A DNA stretch of 63,014 bases, from positions 1-63,014 of the forward strand of contig CAZPMO010000005.1 in the NCBI GenBank assembly GCA_964587515.1, given 5' to 3'. The translations under genes were made by a program, and so were the position numbers. Below the pieces are notes generated by a model. The model saw only the letters and a program-made list of their open reading frames with translations, did no database searches and was not told where the DNA came from. Numbering within the stretch: position 1 is the stretch's first letter; every line of letters starts with the position of its first letter. Source of the stretch: CAZPMO01 sp964587515 (lineage in GTDB: Bacteria; Pseudomonadota; Alphaproteobacteria; MPNO01). Shown one piece after another: positions 16,448 through 25,552 of this stretch.

Positions 16448-17647
16448 GTGTTCGTCGATTTCTTCTATCAACTTCGCGCGGCGCAGGTGCCCGCGACGAT
16501 CCGCGAATATCTGATGCTGCTGGAAGCTATGGGCAAGGGCGTGGCCGGCGCCAATGTCGACGAGTTCTATTACCTCGCCCGCGCCGCGATGGTGAAGGAC
16601 GAAAAATATTTCGACACCTACGACAAGGTGTTCGCGAATTTCTTTCAAGGCGCGATGAACGCCACCGAGGGAATGTTCACGGAGCATCTTCCGGATGACT
16701 GGCTGAAGAGCCTGGTCGAGCGGATGTTCGACGAGGAAGAGCTGAAACAGCTCGAAAAACTCAGCCTTCAGGAATTGATGGAAGAACTCGCCAAGCGGCT
16801 TCAGGAGCAGGAGGGACGCCACCAGGGCGGCAATCGCTGGATCGGCACCGGCGGCACCTCACCGTTCGGCAATTCGGGGCAAAATCCCGCCGGTGTCCGG
16901 ATCGGTGGGAAAGGCGGCGGCAAATCCGCCACCAAGCTTTGGGAGAAGCGCGATTTCCGCAATCTCGACGGCGACATCGAGCTTGGCACCCGCAATTTCA
17001 AGGTCGCGCTGCGCAAGCTCCGGAAATTCGTGCGCGAAGGCGCCGAGGACGAGTTCGATCTCGATACCACGATCCGGGCCACCGCGGATAACGCCGGTAT
17101 GCTCGATATCCGAATGCGGGCCGAGCGCAAGAACCGGATCAAGGTATTGCTGTTCATCGATATCGGAGGATCGATGGACAGTCACGTGCGGATCTGCGAG
17201 GAGCTGTTCTCGGCGGCGCGCACCGAACTCAAACATCTCGAATATTTCTATTTCCACAATTTTCTATACGAGCGCGTGTGGCGCCAGAACCGCCGTGGCT
17301 ACAACGAATGGGTGCCGACCTGGGAATTGCTCAACACCTATGGGGCCGATTACAAGGTGATCATGGTCGGCGACGCCACCATGAGCCCCTATGAGATCAC
17401 TGAAATTGGTGGCTCCATCGAGCACTGGAACGAGGAGCCGGGTGAAATCTGGATGCGGCGCCTGCTTTCCTATTACCCGAACGCGGTGTGGCTAAACCCG
17501 ACGCCGCCCGACCGCTGGATGCGCACGCCATCGCTCCACATGACCCATAAGATCATGGATGGGCGCATGTACCCGCTCACCGTCGAGGGACTCGACGAGG
17601 CGATGAAAACGCTTCGCAAGGGAGCGCCCGCGCTTTCCGCGCGCTAA
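16448..17647 (+). CDS. CoxE-like von Willebrand factor A domain protein
   Basis: 399 residues from GTG 16448. N-terminal helical region, a Gly-rich linker (about 125-165), then a VWA domain with the metal-site strand FIDIGGSMDSH near residues 235-245; the first Ser of the usual DxSxS is Gly here. Aromatic-rich C-terminal part (YYPNAVWLNPTPPDRW). Expected partner of the adjacent MoxR ATPase in metalloenzyme or complex maturation. Convergent with the deiodinase-like gene, 12 bases apart. Confidence 0.88.
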   Translation: MFVDFFYQLRAAQVPATIREYLMLLEAMGKGVAGANVDEFYYLARAAMVKDEKYFDTYDKVFANFFQGAMNATEGMFTEHLPDDWLKSLVERMFDEEELKQLEKLSLQELMEELAKRLQEQEGRHQGGNRWIGTGGTSPFGNSGQNPAGVRIGGKGGGKSATKLWEKRDFRNLDGDIELGTRNFKVALRKLRKFVREGAEDEFDLDTTIRATADNAGMLDIRMRAERKNRIKVLLFIDIGGSMDSHVRICEELFSAARTELKHLEYFYFHNFLYERVWRQNRRGYNEWVPTWELLNTYGADYKVIMVGDATMSPYEITEIGGSIEHWNEEPGEIWMRRLLSYYPNAVWLNPTPPDRWMRTPSLHMTHKIMDGRMYPLTVEGLDEAMKTLRKGAPALSAR

Positions 17648-17659
17648 ACCGCGGGGGCG

Positions 17660-18361
17660 TTATTCGGCGGCTTGCTCCGAGGGCGCCAGGACCTTCCGGA
17701 TTTCCTGGTCCCATTCCTCGAGATCGAAACCGAACGGACCCTGGGCGCCGTTATACGTAATCTTGCCGTTGGGATCGATCACGAACAGACGGATCGGTTC
17801 GGAGACGTACTGGTCCTCCGCCGCGTTATCCATGCTGTCGAGCAACATCGGCAGTTCGATGCCAAGACTGATCTGGCATGCGCTGGCGATCTCGGCCCGT
17901 TCATCCTCGCCTTGCGGTTCGCGGTAGACCACGTCGTCATAGAGGTTCTGGGGCGTCTGCCAGCCATCCGACGGATGGGCTTCGTGGATGTAGATCAGGA
18001 AGAACTCGATGTCATTCTTGTGGGCATTGTAGATTTCATTCAGACGCACGGTCCGAACACGGAAAGGGGGTCACGTATAGGAGCCGAAACAAAGTGCGAC
18101 CGGCTTTCCCCTCAATGACGACAAGGTGACATAATCGCCCGTCCGCTTTCGATCGGCGGTCAGGCGTTCAAGGGTGAAATCGGGGGCCTCGGCTCCGACT
18201 TGCGGTACGCCGGCCTGGCGCCCCTTGGATTCCGCCATCATGGCGTCGAAGCTGTCCTCGGTCAGGTTTTCCGAAATTTCGAGCCATATTTTCTTCCTCT
18301 CATCGAACGGCGTGTCCGACGATGAGAAGCCCTTGAAATGAGCGTATTTCTGATTCGGCAT
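17660..18361 (-). CDS. Predicted selenocysteine-containing iodothyronine deiodinase-like protein (UGA read as Sec97)
   Basis: From ATG 18361 (GGGACTTGAAT ahead) the frame runs to UAA at 17660 with one internal UGA at 18071-18073, giving 233 residues. The UGA context is FGSYT-U-PPFR, matching the deiodinase active site FGSCT-U-P(P/S)F. About 30 residues later comes IYIHEAHPSDGW, the deiodinase EAHxSDGW motif. The N-terminal thioredoxin-fold strand region GAEAPDFTLERL precedes it. A 7-bp SECIS-like hairpin lies just after the UGA. Bacterial relatives are thought to be redox or dehalogenating enzymes; substrate unknown. Read without Sec the gene would appear as two unrelated short frames (to 18071 and from about 18049). 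Confidence 0.9.
18039..18057 (-). promoter_or_regulatory. Bacterial SECIS-like hairpin of the deiodinase-like gene
   Basis: Minus-strand TTCGGAC-CGTGC-GTCTGAA forms a 7-bp stem (one G-U pair, extendable by a further G-U) with a 5-base loop. The loop starts 20 bases after the UGA and has G as its second base. This fits the position and loop rule for bacterial SECIS elements recognised by SelB. Confidence 0.75.
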
Positions 18362-18570
18362 ATTCAAGTCCCATATTGGTTGCCGCGTCCGGGCAGGGTA
18401 GCGCGGAAATTGGGGGGAGCAAACCCTGTCACAAGAATATGATGGCCGTTCGTGCCACATTTGTTATAGAAAAAATAGTATATATTTTAGGGTCTTAGAT
18501 CGCATTACCGAAATTTTTACCCTCGTGACGTATGAATATGTAGGATAATTGTATTACTGCGGAATTTGCC

Positions 18571-18777
18571 GTGGACCAAATTTCACCTCAATCGGATGCG
18601 CAGTTCCAGCAGGATACGGATTCGCTGTATTTCCTGCCTCTGCGTATTCTGCCGATCAAGGCGGCCGCATTGCAGCGGGCGCGAATGATCAAGGACGCCC
18701 GGCTTGAATCGGCCATTGAGCTGTTTTCAGGACGCGATACCGGTAGCGGGCAAGCGTGCGAACCCCGGCCGCGTTGA
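18571..18777 (+). CDS. Small hypothetical protein, possibly 3'-truncated
   Basis: 68 residues from GTG 18571 (MDQISPQSDAQFQQDTD...). The first 60 residues have even, natural-looking composition (YFLPLRILPIKAAALQRARM); the last few (ACEPRPR) look like out-of-frame sequence overlapping the 3' end of the opposite PAS gene. No family recognised. Either a short gene or one truncated near 18.75 kb. Confidence 0.4.
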   Translation: MDQISPQSDAQFQQDTDSLYFLPLRILPIKAAALQRARMIKDARLESAIELFSGRDTGSGQACEPRPR

Positions 18778-19366
18778 CGAACGTGATGACGCCTTCGTCA
18801 ATGGTGCAGACGAAATCAAGTACCGCCTCGGCGGGAATGTGATAGGACGCGTCGCGGCCCGCCCGGGCTTCGTCGGTCAGAACGTGTTCGGTAATGTCGG
18901 CGTGGGTCGCGATTGCGCCCCCCGCGTCGCCTTGCCGCGCGGGCGCAAGCGCGTTGACGCGCAACCTGAACCAGCGTGTCTTGCCGAAAATTTGTAGCGG
19001 GTATTCTATTTCGAACTCGAGCCGTTCTCCGGCGGCGACGTTTTGAACAGCGGATTTCACTTCTGTGGCGATGGCGACGCCGGACGATTCGATGAGGGCC
19101 GCAAGGCAGTTGAAATTGATATCGGTGGCGAATTCCGGATGGGTATCGCCGGCCTCGACCGCGAATCGTTTCCACGCCGAATTGGTGGCGCTCATTGCTC
19201 CCGCGCCGCTCAACAGCGCCGCTTGGCCCGGAAAGGCCTCGATCAGCCCCTGCTCCCGGGAAATAACGCCGGATCGTGATGAAAGTGGATCAATGATTCG
19301 GGACAAGTTTGGCGCCTGTTCAGAGGGCTGGGGCAATTGAAGATGTCTGATAACCGACCGAAACAA
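18689..19366 (-). CDS. PAS-domain protein, probably C-terminally truncated
   Basis: 225 residues from a TTG start that is uncertain. Residues about 40-160 form a PAS fold (SATNSAWKRFA ... FEIEYPLQIFGKTRWFRLRVNALA ... GAIATHADITE). A second PAS domain begins (LDFVCTIDEGVITFVNAAG) but stops after about 20 residues in an unrelated-looking tail. No kinase or output domain is visible. It may once have been a sensor partner of the response regulator at 20.1 kb; that is inference. Confidence 0.5.
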   Translation of the reverse strand: MFRSVIRHLQLPQPSEQAPNLSRIIDPLSSRSGVISREQGLIEAFPGQAALLSGAGAMSATNSAWKRFAVEAGDTHPEFATDINFNCLAALIESSGVAIATEVKSAVQNVAAGERLEFEIEYPLQIFGKTRWFRLRVNALAPARQGDAGGAIATHADITEHVLTDEARAGRDASYHIPAEAVLDFVCTIDEGVITFVNAAGVRTLARYRYRVLKTAQWPIQAGRP

Positions 19367-19453
19367 TCATTACATATTGGTGTGAATAACGCCTTACGTT
19401 AAATCTTAGGTTTTATTTAAAATTTTAAATAACGGCCCGCGCCGCGTTAGAAT

Positions 19454-19792
19454 CTAGCGCGGTGTATAAAAGAAATCGTCTGGCAGGGCGGCAATGACAC
19501 TGTCTAAGGCGCGACCGCGAGCAATAGGGGTTTCGGAAGGCGGGCGGCGCAACTCATAGGCGCCGTCGGCAAGACGGTTGATATGATAGCAAACATATTG
19601 TTTCGGGCCGCGGTCGCCGGAATATATTGCGAACGTATCAATCTCTCCCTGATTTCCGGGGTTTTCCGGATCAATGCGTTCGCAGCGGAACCACCGATGC
19701 ATAAGGCGCAGTTTTCCCTGTAATCCATGGATTTTCGAAACGTCGGAACGTGTGAAACGGGACAAATCGAGTTTGAGGAGGTTGTCGGCCAT
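19454..19792 (-). CDS. Conserved-looking hypothetical protein
   Basis: 112 residues from ATG 19792; an in-frame TTG at 19861 would add 23 residues and neither has a strong ribosome site. No recognised family. The protein is hydrophilic, has SKIHGLQGKLRLMHRWFRCE and ends LPDDFFYTPR. Composition looks protein-like despite the AT-rich surroundings. No link to neighbours can be made beyond location next to PAS and response-regulator genes. Confidence 0.45.
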   Translation of the reverse strand: MADNLLKLDLSRFTRSDVSKIHGLQGKLRLMHRWFRCERIDPENPGNQGEIDTFAIYSGDRGPKQYVCYHINRLADGAYELRRPPSETPIARGRALDSVIAALPDDFFYTPR

Positions 19793-20128
19793 AATTTTTC
19801 CGAGAAACGGGCGTTGCAAGTTTCCGAAATCGAGCGTTCCGTGGATATGATAGAAAATCAATTGAAAAACACAAACAACAACCGTATATGGCTTTTCAGC
19901 CAGCGAACCAATAACGACCTATCGATGAAGATCTATAGTAATAATATATTATTTCTCTTTGACTAATATTGACGGGGTATCCGGTCCAACAATTCGTCGC
20001 GTTGACGAAAGCAGGGGATTGGGCTATACACATTCGGGTACGCACAAGGCGATGAAATTCGTTAGAGCGCCATTGGGATTTCAACATACGAAAGTGTGTT
20101 TGAATAACAACAACGGATCAGACTCAGT
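19793..20128. other. AT-rich intergenic stretch before the response regulator
   Basis: About 335 bases of lower GC than the coding regions, including TAATAATATATTATTTC-type sequence near 19935-19955. It should hold the promoters of both flanking genes, but no consensus promoter, RNA gene or repeat could be identified. The TTG-started extension of the minus-strand gene would occupy up to 19861. Confidence 0.5.
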
Positions 20129-20824
20129 ATGAGAATATTAGTTGCTGACGACCATTCCGTATTTCGCGCCGGAATGGCACCTCTGACACGGGAACTCGAT
20201 CCGGGCGCCGAAGTGGTCGAGGCCGATTCATTCAAGGCGGCGCTCGATTTGGTGGATGGAAACGGCAACTTTGATCTGATTTTGCTGGATCTTATGATGC
20301 CGGGGATGGATGCGTTCGAAGGATTGGAAGCGCTGCACAAGTCCGTGCCGACGACGCCCATCGTCGTGGTCTCGATGATTGAGTCCCGCCAGGATGTGCT
20401 GCACGCGATTGAGGTCGGTGCGCACGGATTCATACCCAAGGCGGCGGAGCCCGCCGAGATGGTCGAGGCGTTGCGTGCGGTACTGGCCGGTCAGGTTTAC
20501 CTGCCACCCGCGTTGTTGCTGAAGTCCGGCGATTCCGTCGTCGATCAAAGGGCCGCGATGCGGCCCGGCAATCCGGCGGCGGCCAAGCGATTAAGCACGC
20601 TGACGGCGCGTCAGCGCGAGGTTGTCGAGCGTCTGGGGCAGGGCAAGACCAACGCCCAGATTGCAACGGAGCTTGGCCTGTCCGAAAGCACCGTTCGGCT
20701 GCATGTTTCGACAATTCTCGACAAGCTGAATCTCAGTAATCGCACCCAGGTCGCGCTGCTCGCGGCGCAATCCGGTATGGTCGGCTTGGATGATGTAACC
20801 CTGGGCGGAGACCGTACCGCCTGA
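20129..20824 (+). CDS. NarL/FixJ (LuxR)-type response regulator
   Basis: 231 residues. N-terminal receiver domain with acidic pair DD (7-8), phospho-acceptor Asp54 in LILLDLMMPG, Ser82 and Lys104. A linker leads to a C-terminal LuxR-type helix-turn-helix (LTARQREVVERLGQGKTNAQIATELGLSESTVRLHVSTIL, about 155-195). It binds DNA when phosphorylated. No histidine kinase is encoded nearby; only a kinase-less PAS protein lies upstream, so it may be an orphan regulator. Confidence 0.93.
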   Translation: MRILVADDHSVFRAGMAPLTRELDPGAEVVEADSFKAALDLVDGNGNFDLILLDLMMPGMDAFEGLEALHKSVPTTPIVVVSMIESRQDVLHAIEVGAHGFIPKAAEPAEMVEALRAVLAGQVYLPPALLLKSGDSVVDQRAAMRPGNPAAAKRLSTLTARQREVVERLGQGKTNAQIATELGLSESTVRLHVSTILDKLNLSNRTQVALLAAQSGMVGLDDVTLGGDRTA

Positions 20825-20964
20825 TCGGCGGCCGTGCGTCGATTTCGTCTCCGGCGCGGCGGGTTGAGTGCGCCGGGCATTTAAAGCATCCTGTACGCCT
20901 TATCGCTAAATGATCCCGTGGCAATTGCTCCACGAGGCATGGCGTCGTGGGAGGCGCGCAAGTG

Positions 20965-23055
20965 ATGGTCACCTGGGCGCCCGTCTCGCCTTGGCGTATA
21001 GGCGTCGATGTCGGCGGTACATTCACGGATGTCGTGGTGATCGACGCGACGGGCAGTATCGGCTCGGTCAAATCGCCCTCGCGGCCGCGAGACCCGACCG
21101 CGGGCGTCATAGCCGCGCTCGAACTCGCCGCCGATTCATTCGGATTTTCATTGGGCGCCTTGCTGAGCGATTGCGCTCTGCTGGTCCACGGCTCGACCGT
21201 GGCGACCAATACGTTGCTTGAACACTCCGGCGCGCGGGTTGGTCTGCTCGCTACCGACGGCTTTCGCGACAGTCTCGAAATTCGTCGCGGCATTCGTGAA
21301 AATCCCTGGGATCACAGGACACCCTATCCGCCGGTGCTGGTGCCGCGCTACCTGCGCCTGCCGGTTATCGGGCGAATAGACCGGCACGGCGAGGAACATA
21401 CGCCGCTGGATGAGGATACGGTAACACGGGCGTTGGAGACCTTCCGCGCCGAACAGGTGGAAAGCGTCGCCGTCTGCCTGATGAACAGCTATCTCAATCC
21501 GGCGCACGAGCGACGCGTTGGAGAATTGCTTCGCGCGGCGGCGCCCGAATTGTGGATTTCGGTTTCAAGCGATCTGATTCCGATCGCTGGTGAATATGAA
21601 CGGCTTTCGACGACCGTCGTCGATGCCTATGTCGCCCCCCGATTGGTGAGCTATCTGAAATCGCTTGCTGAACGACTAACCGGTCTGGGCCTGTCCCGGC
21701 CCATGCTGCTGGTTAAAAACAATGGCGGGACCGCGACGGTCGATGAGATCGTGCGTGAACCGGTCTCACAGACGCTTTCCGGCCCGGCGGCGGCGGTGGG
21801 CGCGCTCCGCTATTTCGGTGATTCCCTGGGTAGTCACGATCTGATTTCCCTGGAGGTGGGCGGAACGAGTTGCGACGTGGTGATGATGGCCGGTGGCGAG
21901 GTTGCGGTCTCGGATCGGCTCAGCATTGGCCAGTACGTTACGGTCGTCCCTTCGGTCGAGGTTCATACCATCGGCGCGGGCGGCGGCGCGGTAGCCGGCG
22001 TCGACCGCGCCGGTGTCATGTTCGCCGGGCCGCGCGGGGCAGGCGCGGTCCCTGGTCCCGCCTGCTACGGTCTGGGTGGGGAAGAACCCACCGTGACCGA
22101 TGCGCAACTGGTGCTCGGCAGGCTGCGGGCGGGGCCCTATGCGGGCGGCGCGCTTACCCTCGACGACGAACTCGCGGCGCAATCGGTCGCCGACCGCGTA
22201 GCCGGGCCGCTGGGGTTGAGCATCGCCGACGCCGCGGCCGGGATCATCCGGGTAACCGAGCAGCGTATGGTCCACGCGGTCGGGTTCGTCAGTATTCAGC
22301 GTGGTATCGATCCGCGCGGGTTCACCCTTGTAGCCGGCGGCGGCGCGGGCGCGCTGCATGGTGCGTCGGTGGGCCGGTTGCTGGGTTGCCGTGCGGTTTA
22401 CGTGCCGCGGCTCGCCGGCGTTCTGTGCGCGCTGGGCATGCTGAATTCTGACGTGCGCCACGACCTCGTACGGTCCTATCGGGTCGCGCTCGACGATGCA
22501 GACGCGGCCGATGTCGAACGTGGGTTCTCGGCGCTCAGGCAGGAGGCGGCGGAGTCTCTTACCCGCGAGGGATTTGGAGATGGTGATACGCGGTTTGAGC
22601 GCGAGCTCGACCTGCGGTATCAGAACCAGCAGTGGGATGTCCGGGTGCGGCTGCCCGGCTCGGGGCCGCTTGACGCGGGTGCGATACGCGCCTTGTTCGA
22701 GGCGGATTACGATCGGCTCTATGGTCACACGCAGCCGGAAACGCGCATCGAGATTGTAAAGCTGCGCCTCACGGGGTTGGGAATTTTGCCAACGCTGCCG
22801 GCGGCCGAGTCCGTGTCCGCCGCTAATTCTCCGGAGCCCATCGAGACCCGCCCGGTTTACATTGATGCGTCGCGCGGTATGCGGGATGCGCCGATCTATG
22901 CCGGGTCGGACCTCGCGCCCGGTCACGAACTCGTGGGACCATTAGTGATCGAGGAGGAGACCACAACCGTTTTCGCCGGCCCCGGCGATCGTCTGTCCGT
23001 CGACGCCGCCGGCAATTATCTGATAGATCTCGAGGGGGATGGCGATGGCCGATAA
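20965..23055 (+). CDS. Hydantoinase/oxoprolinase subunit A (HyuA family)
   Basis: 696 residues from ATG 20965, 10 bases after GGGAGG; a GTG at 20947 is in frame but lies ahead of that site. It begins WRIGVDVGGTFTDVVV, the actin-like ATPase phosphate loop, followed by LLVHGSTVATNTLLE and a hinge SQTLSGPAAAVGALRY. Together with subunit B it forms an ATP-dependent amidohydrolase acting on hydantoins, 5-oxoproline or related cyclic amides; the acetone carboxylase beta subunit is a relative. The stop overlaps the start of subunit B by 11 bases, an operon. Confidence 0.92.
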   Translation: MVTWAPVSPWRIGVDVGGTFTDVVVIDATGSIGSVKSPSRPRDPTAGVIAALELAADSFGFSLGALLSDCALLVHGSTVATNTLLEHSGARVGLLATDGFRDSLEIRRGIRENPWDHRTPYPPVLVPRYLRLPVIGRIDRHGEEHTPLDEDTVTRALETFRAEQVESVAVCLMNSYLNPAHERRVGELLRAAAPELWISVSSDLIPIAGEYERLSTTVVDAYVAPRLVSYLKSLAERLTGLGLSRPMLLVKNNGGTATVDEIVREPVSQTLSGPAAAVGALRYFGDSLGSHDLISLEVGGTSCDVVMMAGGEVAVSDRLSIGQYVTVVPSVEVHTIGAGGGAVAGVDRAGVMFAGPRGAGAVPGPACYGLGGEEPTVTDAQLVLGRLRAGPYAGGALTLDDELAAQSVADRVAGPLGLSIADAAAGIIRVTEQRMVHAVGFVSIQRGIDPRGFTLVAGGGAGALHGASVGRLLGCRAVYVPRLAGVLCALGMLNSDVRHDLVRSYRVALDDADAADVERGFSALRQEAAESLTREGFGDGDTRFERELDLRYQNQQWDVRVRLPGSGPLDAGAIRALFEADYDRLYGHTQPETRIEIVKLRLTGLGILPTLPAAESVSAANSPEPIETRPVYIDASRGMRDAPIYAGSDLAPGHELVGPLVIEEETTTVFAGPGDRLSVDAAGNYLIDLEGDGDGR

Positions 23056-24796
23056 ACTCGATCCGATCACGCTGACGCTGGTCCAGAACCGGCTTGATCA
23101 CATCGCCCATCAAATGGGCTGGGTGATGACGCGCACCGCGCGCAGCCCGATTTTCAGCCAGGCGCATGATTTCTCCTGTTTCATCACCGATGCGGCGGGT
23201 TACATCATGTCGCAGGCCGATGGATTGCCGATCCATACCGGCGGCGGCGGTTTCGCGGTTCGCGCCCTGTTGGACGCTTTCGGCGAGAACATCGCCGATG
23301 GCGACGCCTTCGTCCTCAACGATCCCTATGTCGCGGGCGGCAATCACCTGCCGGACTGGGTGATCTCGCGCCCGGTCTTCGCGGACGGGCGGCTGGTGGC
23401 GTTCTGTTCAAATCGCGGCCATCAGTCGGATACCGGCGGCGGCGCCGCGGGCGGCTATAATTCCGCCGCCACGGAAATATTTCAGGAAGGGTTGCGGATA
23501 CCACCGCTGCGGCTGGTCGAGGCCGGAGACCGGCGCGACGACGTGTGGAACCTGCTGTTGCTGAACTCGCGTACGCCTAATCTGATGGACGGCGATCTGC
23601 GCGCGATGTTGGGATCGACGCGCATTGGCGCCGAACGCATCTGTGAATTGGCCGAGGAGCTGGGCGCCGAAAGCGAAGCTTATTTCGCGGGCATTCTCGA
23701 CATTGGTGAGCGTCGAATGCGCGCGGAAATCGCGGCGTTGCCCGACGGGAGCCATCAAGGCGAAGACCTGACCGACAACGATTGCTTCGAGACCTGCGAT
23801 AATGTCATTCGCGTCGCCGCCACCGTCGCCGGCGATCACCTGACCATCGATTTCACCGGCACCGATCCGCAAATGAAGGGGTTTAAAAACTCGTCGATCG
23901 CAAACACCTACTCCGCGGTTTGTACCGCGCTCGCATCGTTCCTGTCGCCGGATCTGCCGGGCAACGAAGGCACCTTCCGCCCGGTCGATATCATTGCACC
24001 GGAGGGCACGCTGGTGAATCCGCGGTCACCGGCGCCGACCACGATGAACACCATTATCGTTGCGACCGAGATCATCCATGCGATCTGGAAGGCGCTTGGC
24101 CAGTTCGATCCAGAGCGGAGTTGCGCCGGCTGGGGCAAGAACTCGGTGCCCACCATGGCGGGACGCGACGACAACGACATGCCGTTCGTGATGTATCACT
24201 GGGCCGGAGCGGTTGGGGCGGGGGCGGTTGACGGGCGCGACGGATTCAACGCTTCCGGCGGATTGATTAGTCTCGGCGCGCTCCATCTGCCCGACCTTGA
24301 ACTTTATGAGCAAGCCTATCCGGTGCGTTTCATTCGGCAAGAGTTCCGCGCCGACGGCGGTGGGCCGGGCCGATACCGCGGCGGCACCGGCATCGACTAT
24401 GCCGTCGAAGTTGATAAATCCGCGACCCTGTCACTAAGAGGCGAGGGGCTCAACAACCTCTCCAGTTTCGGCGTCGCGGGCGGCGAGGCCGGTCTGGCCG
24501 GTCTGATGCGCATCGGCTTTGCCGACGGCGAAGAGGTTTTTCCGCCTAAATACGGAATTTTGCCAGTTGAGCCCATGGTGCTCGAACTTCAGGCCGCGGG
24601 CGGCGGAGGGTGGGGCGATCCGCTGGACCGTGATCCGGACCTCGTATTACGCGACGTCCGGGATGGGACCGTCGGCCGGGCGGCCGCCAAGGAGATTTAT
24701 GGCGTGGTGTTGGGCGACGACGGGCGAATCCTCGATGCGGAGGGCACAAGAAAGCTTCGCGCGACACTTACCAAAACGTGTGCATCTACTTCTTAA
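23045..24796 (+). CDS. Hydantoinase/oxoprolinase subunit B (HyuB family)
   Basis: 583 residues from ATG 23045, seven bases after GAGGGGG; the ATG at 23039 is too close to that site. It starts DPITLTLVQNRLDHIAHQMG, the family N-terminus, with DAFVLNDPYVAGGNHLPDW and a Gly-rich C-terminal GGGPGRYRGGTGIDY. It is the catalytic partner of HyuA in ATP-driven ring opening. The exact substrate cannot be read; no transporter or other catabolic gene is coupled to it here. Confidence 0.92.
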   Translation: MADKLDPITLTLVQNRLDHIAHQMGWVMTRTARSPIFSQAHDFSCFITDAAGYIMSQADGLPIHTGGGGFAVRALLDAFGENIADGDAFVLNDPYVAGGNHLPDWVISRPVFADGRLVAFCSNRGHQSDTGGGAAGGYNSAATEIFQEGLRIPPLRLVEAGDRRDDVWNLLLLNSRTPNLMDGDLRAMLGSTRIGAERICELAEELGAESEAYFAGILDIGERRMRAEIAALPDGSHQGEDLTDNDCFETCDNVIRVAATVAGDHLTIDFTGTDPQMKGFKNSSIANTYSAVCTALASFLSPDLPGNEGTFRPVDIIAPEGTLVNPRSPAPTTMNTIIVATEIIHAIWKALGQFDPERSCAGWGKNSVPTMAGRDDNDMPFVMYHWAGAVGAGAVDGRDGFNASGGLISLGALHLPDLELYEQAYPVRFIRQEFRADGGGPGRYRGGTGIDYAVEVDKSATLSLRGEGLNNLSSFGVAGGEAGLAGLMRIGFADGEEVFPPKYGILPVEPMVLELQAAGGGGWGDPLDRDPDLVLRDVRDGTVGRAAAKEIYGVVLGDDGRILDAEGTRKLRATLTKTCASTS

Positions 24797-24985
24797 AAAC
24801 AATTAAAGTGATTTATTCGAACAATATCATAAATGACCGATATTGCGTATTTTATTGCGAAAATAATGGTTGTTGATACCATTGCTGTTCATGTTTCGAT
24901 CTAACTAATTCGTATATGCCTAAAAAATGGGTTATCGTATGGTCGATATGTTCGTCGGACGGGTGGAATGTCCCAGGAGGCTGGC

Positions 24986-25510
24986 ATGGCCGATACCACA
25001 CTGATCACGATTCTGTGCCCCGATCGCACCGGTCTGGTTACGGCTGTGGCTGGCTATCTGTTCGAGTCCGGCGTCAATCTCGGTGATACTGATTTCGCGG
25101 TTCTCGGCGGCGGCGCGGAGTTTTCCTCGGTCTGCGAGTTGCCCGAAGGAGTTTCCGTGGAGGCCATCGAGTCGGGCCTGAGCGCACTCGACGAACTCGA
25201 CGGCGCGGAGATCGCCGTCCGGCCCTTCACTTACGGCGCGCGGCATGGCCCGGCCGGACAGCCGACACACAGGCTGTCCGTCACCGGCGGCGATCAGCCT
25301 GGTCTGGTGGCGCGATTATGCGAGGCGTTCATCGCATTCGACGCCAATATCGTATCGCTCAACGCCGGCGCCTCGGTGGGCTCCGGCGACACACGCTATG
25401 CAATTCGCGTGGAGGTCGCGATTCCGCCTTCCGCCGTCGACGCTTGTTTGGCGACCATCGCGAACACGGCCGGCAGCCTGCGACTGCAATGTCATTGGGA
25501 AAATGTGTGA
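24986..25510 (+). CDS. Two-ACT-domain protein, GcvR-like
   Basis: 174 residues from ATG 24986, seven bases after AGGAGG; the ATG at 24968 lies upstream of that site. Two ACT domains: TLITILCPDRTGLVTAVAGYL at the start and RLSVTGGDQPGLVARLCEAF from about residue 85. Relatives include the glycine cleavage repressor GcvR and ACT-only proteins that sense amino acids. Probably a regulatory protein; the ligand is unknown. An AT-rich gap of 190 bases separates it from hydantoinase B, so it has its own promoter. Confidence 0.8.
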   Translation: MADTTLITILCPDRTGLVTAVAGYLFESGVNLGDTDFAVLGGGAEFSSVCELPEGVSVEAIESGLSALDELDGAEIAVRPFTYGARHGPAGQPTHRLSVTGGDQPGLVARLCEAFIAFDANIVSLNAGASVGSGDTRYAIRVEVAIPPSAVDACLATIANTAGSLRLQCHWENV

Positions 25511-25518
25511 AACGGATC

Positions 25519-25544
25519 GGGGCCGGCCCAATTGGACCGGCCCC
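25519..25544 (-). terminator. Hairpin downstream of tRNA-Asn copy 1
   Basis: GGGGCCGG (25519-25526) pairs with CCGGCCCC (25537-25544), with two further C-G pairs inside and an AATT loop. It lies just 3' of the tRNA on the minus strand and 3' of the ACT gene on the plus strand. There is no long U run, so termination is probable rather than certain. Confidence 0.55.
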
Positions 25545-25552
25545 GTCTGAAT

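Noticed and set aside
15593..17647. Carbon-monoxide dehydrogenase maturation locus
   Set aside because: The MoxR/CoxE pair resembles CoxD/CoxE but no coxMSL or molybdenum cofactor gene is in the window, and such pairs are common without CO dehydrogenase.
18571..18777. A third UGA-interrupted selenoprotein
   Set aside because: After the TGA the same frame soon meets further TGA stops, and no Cys-type active site is present.
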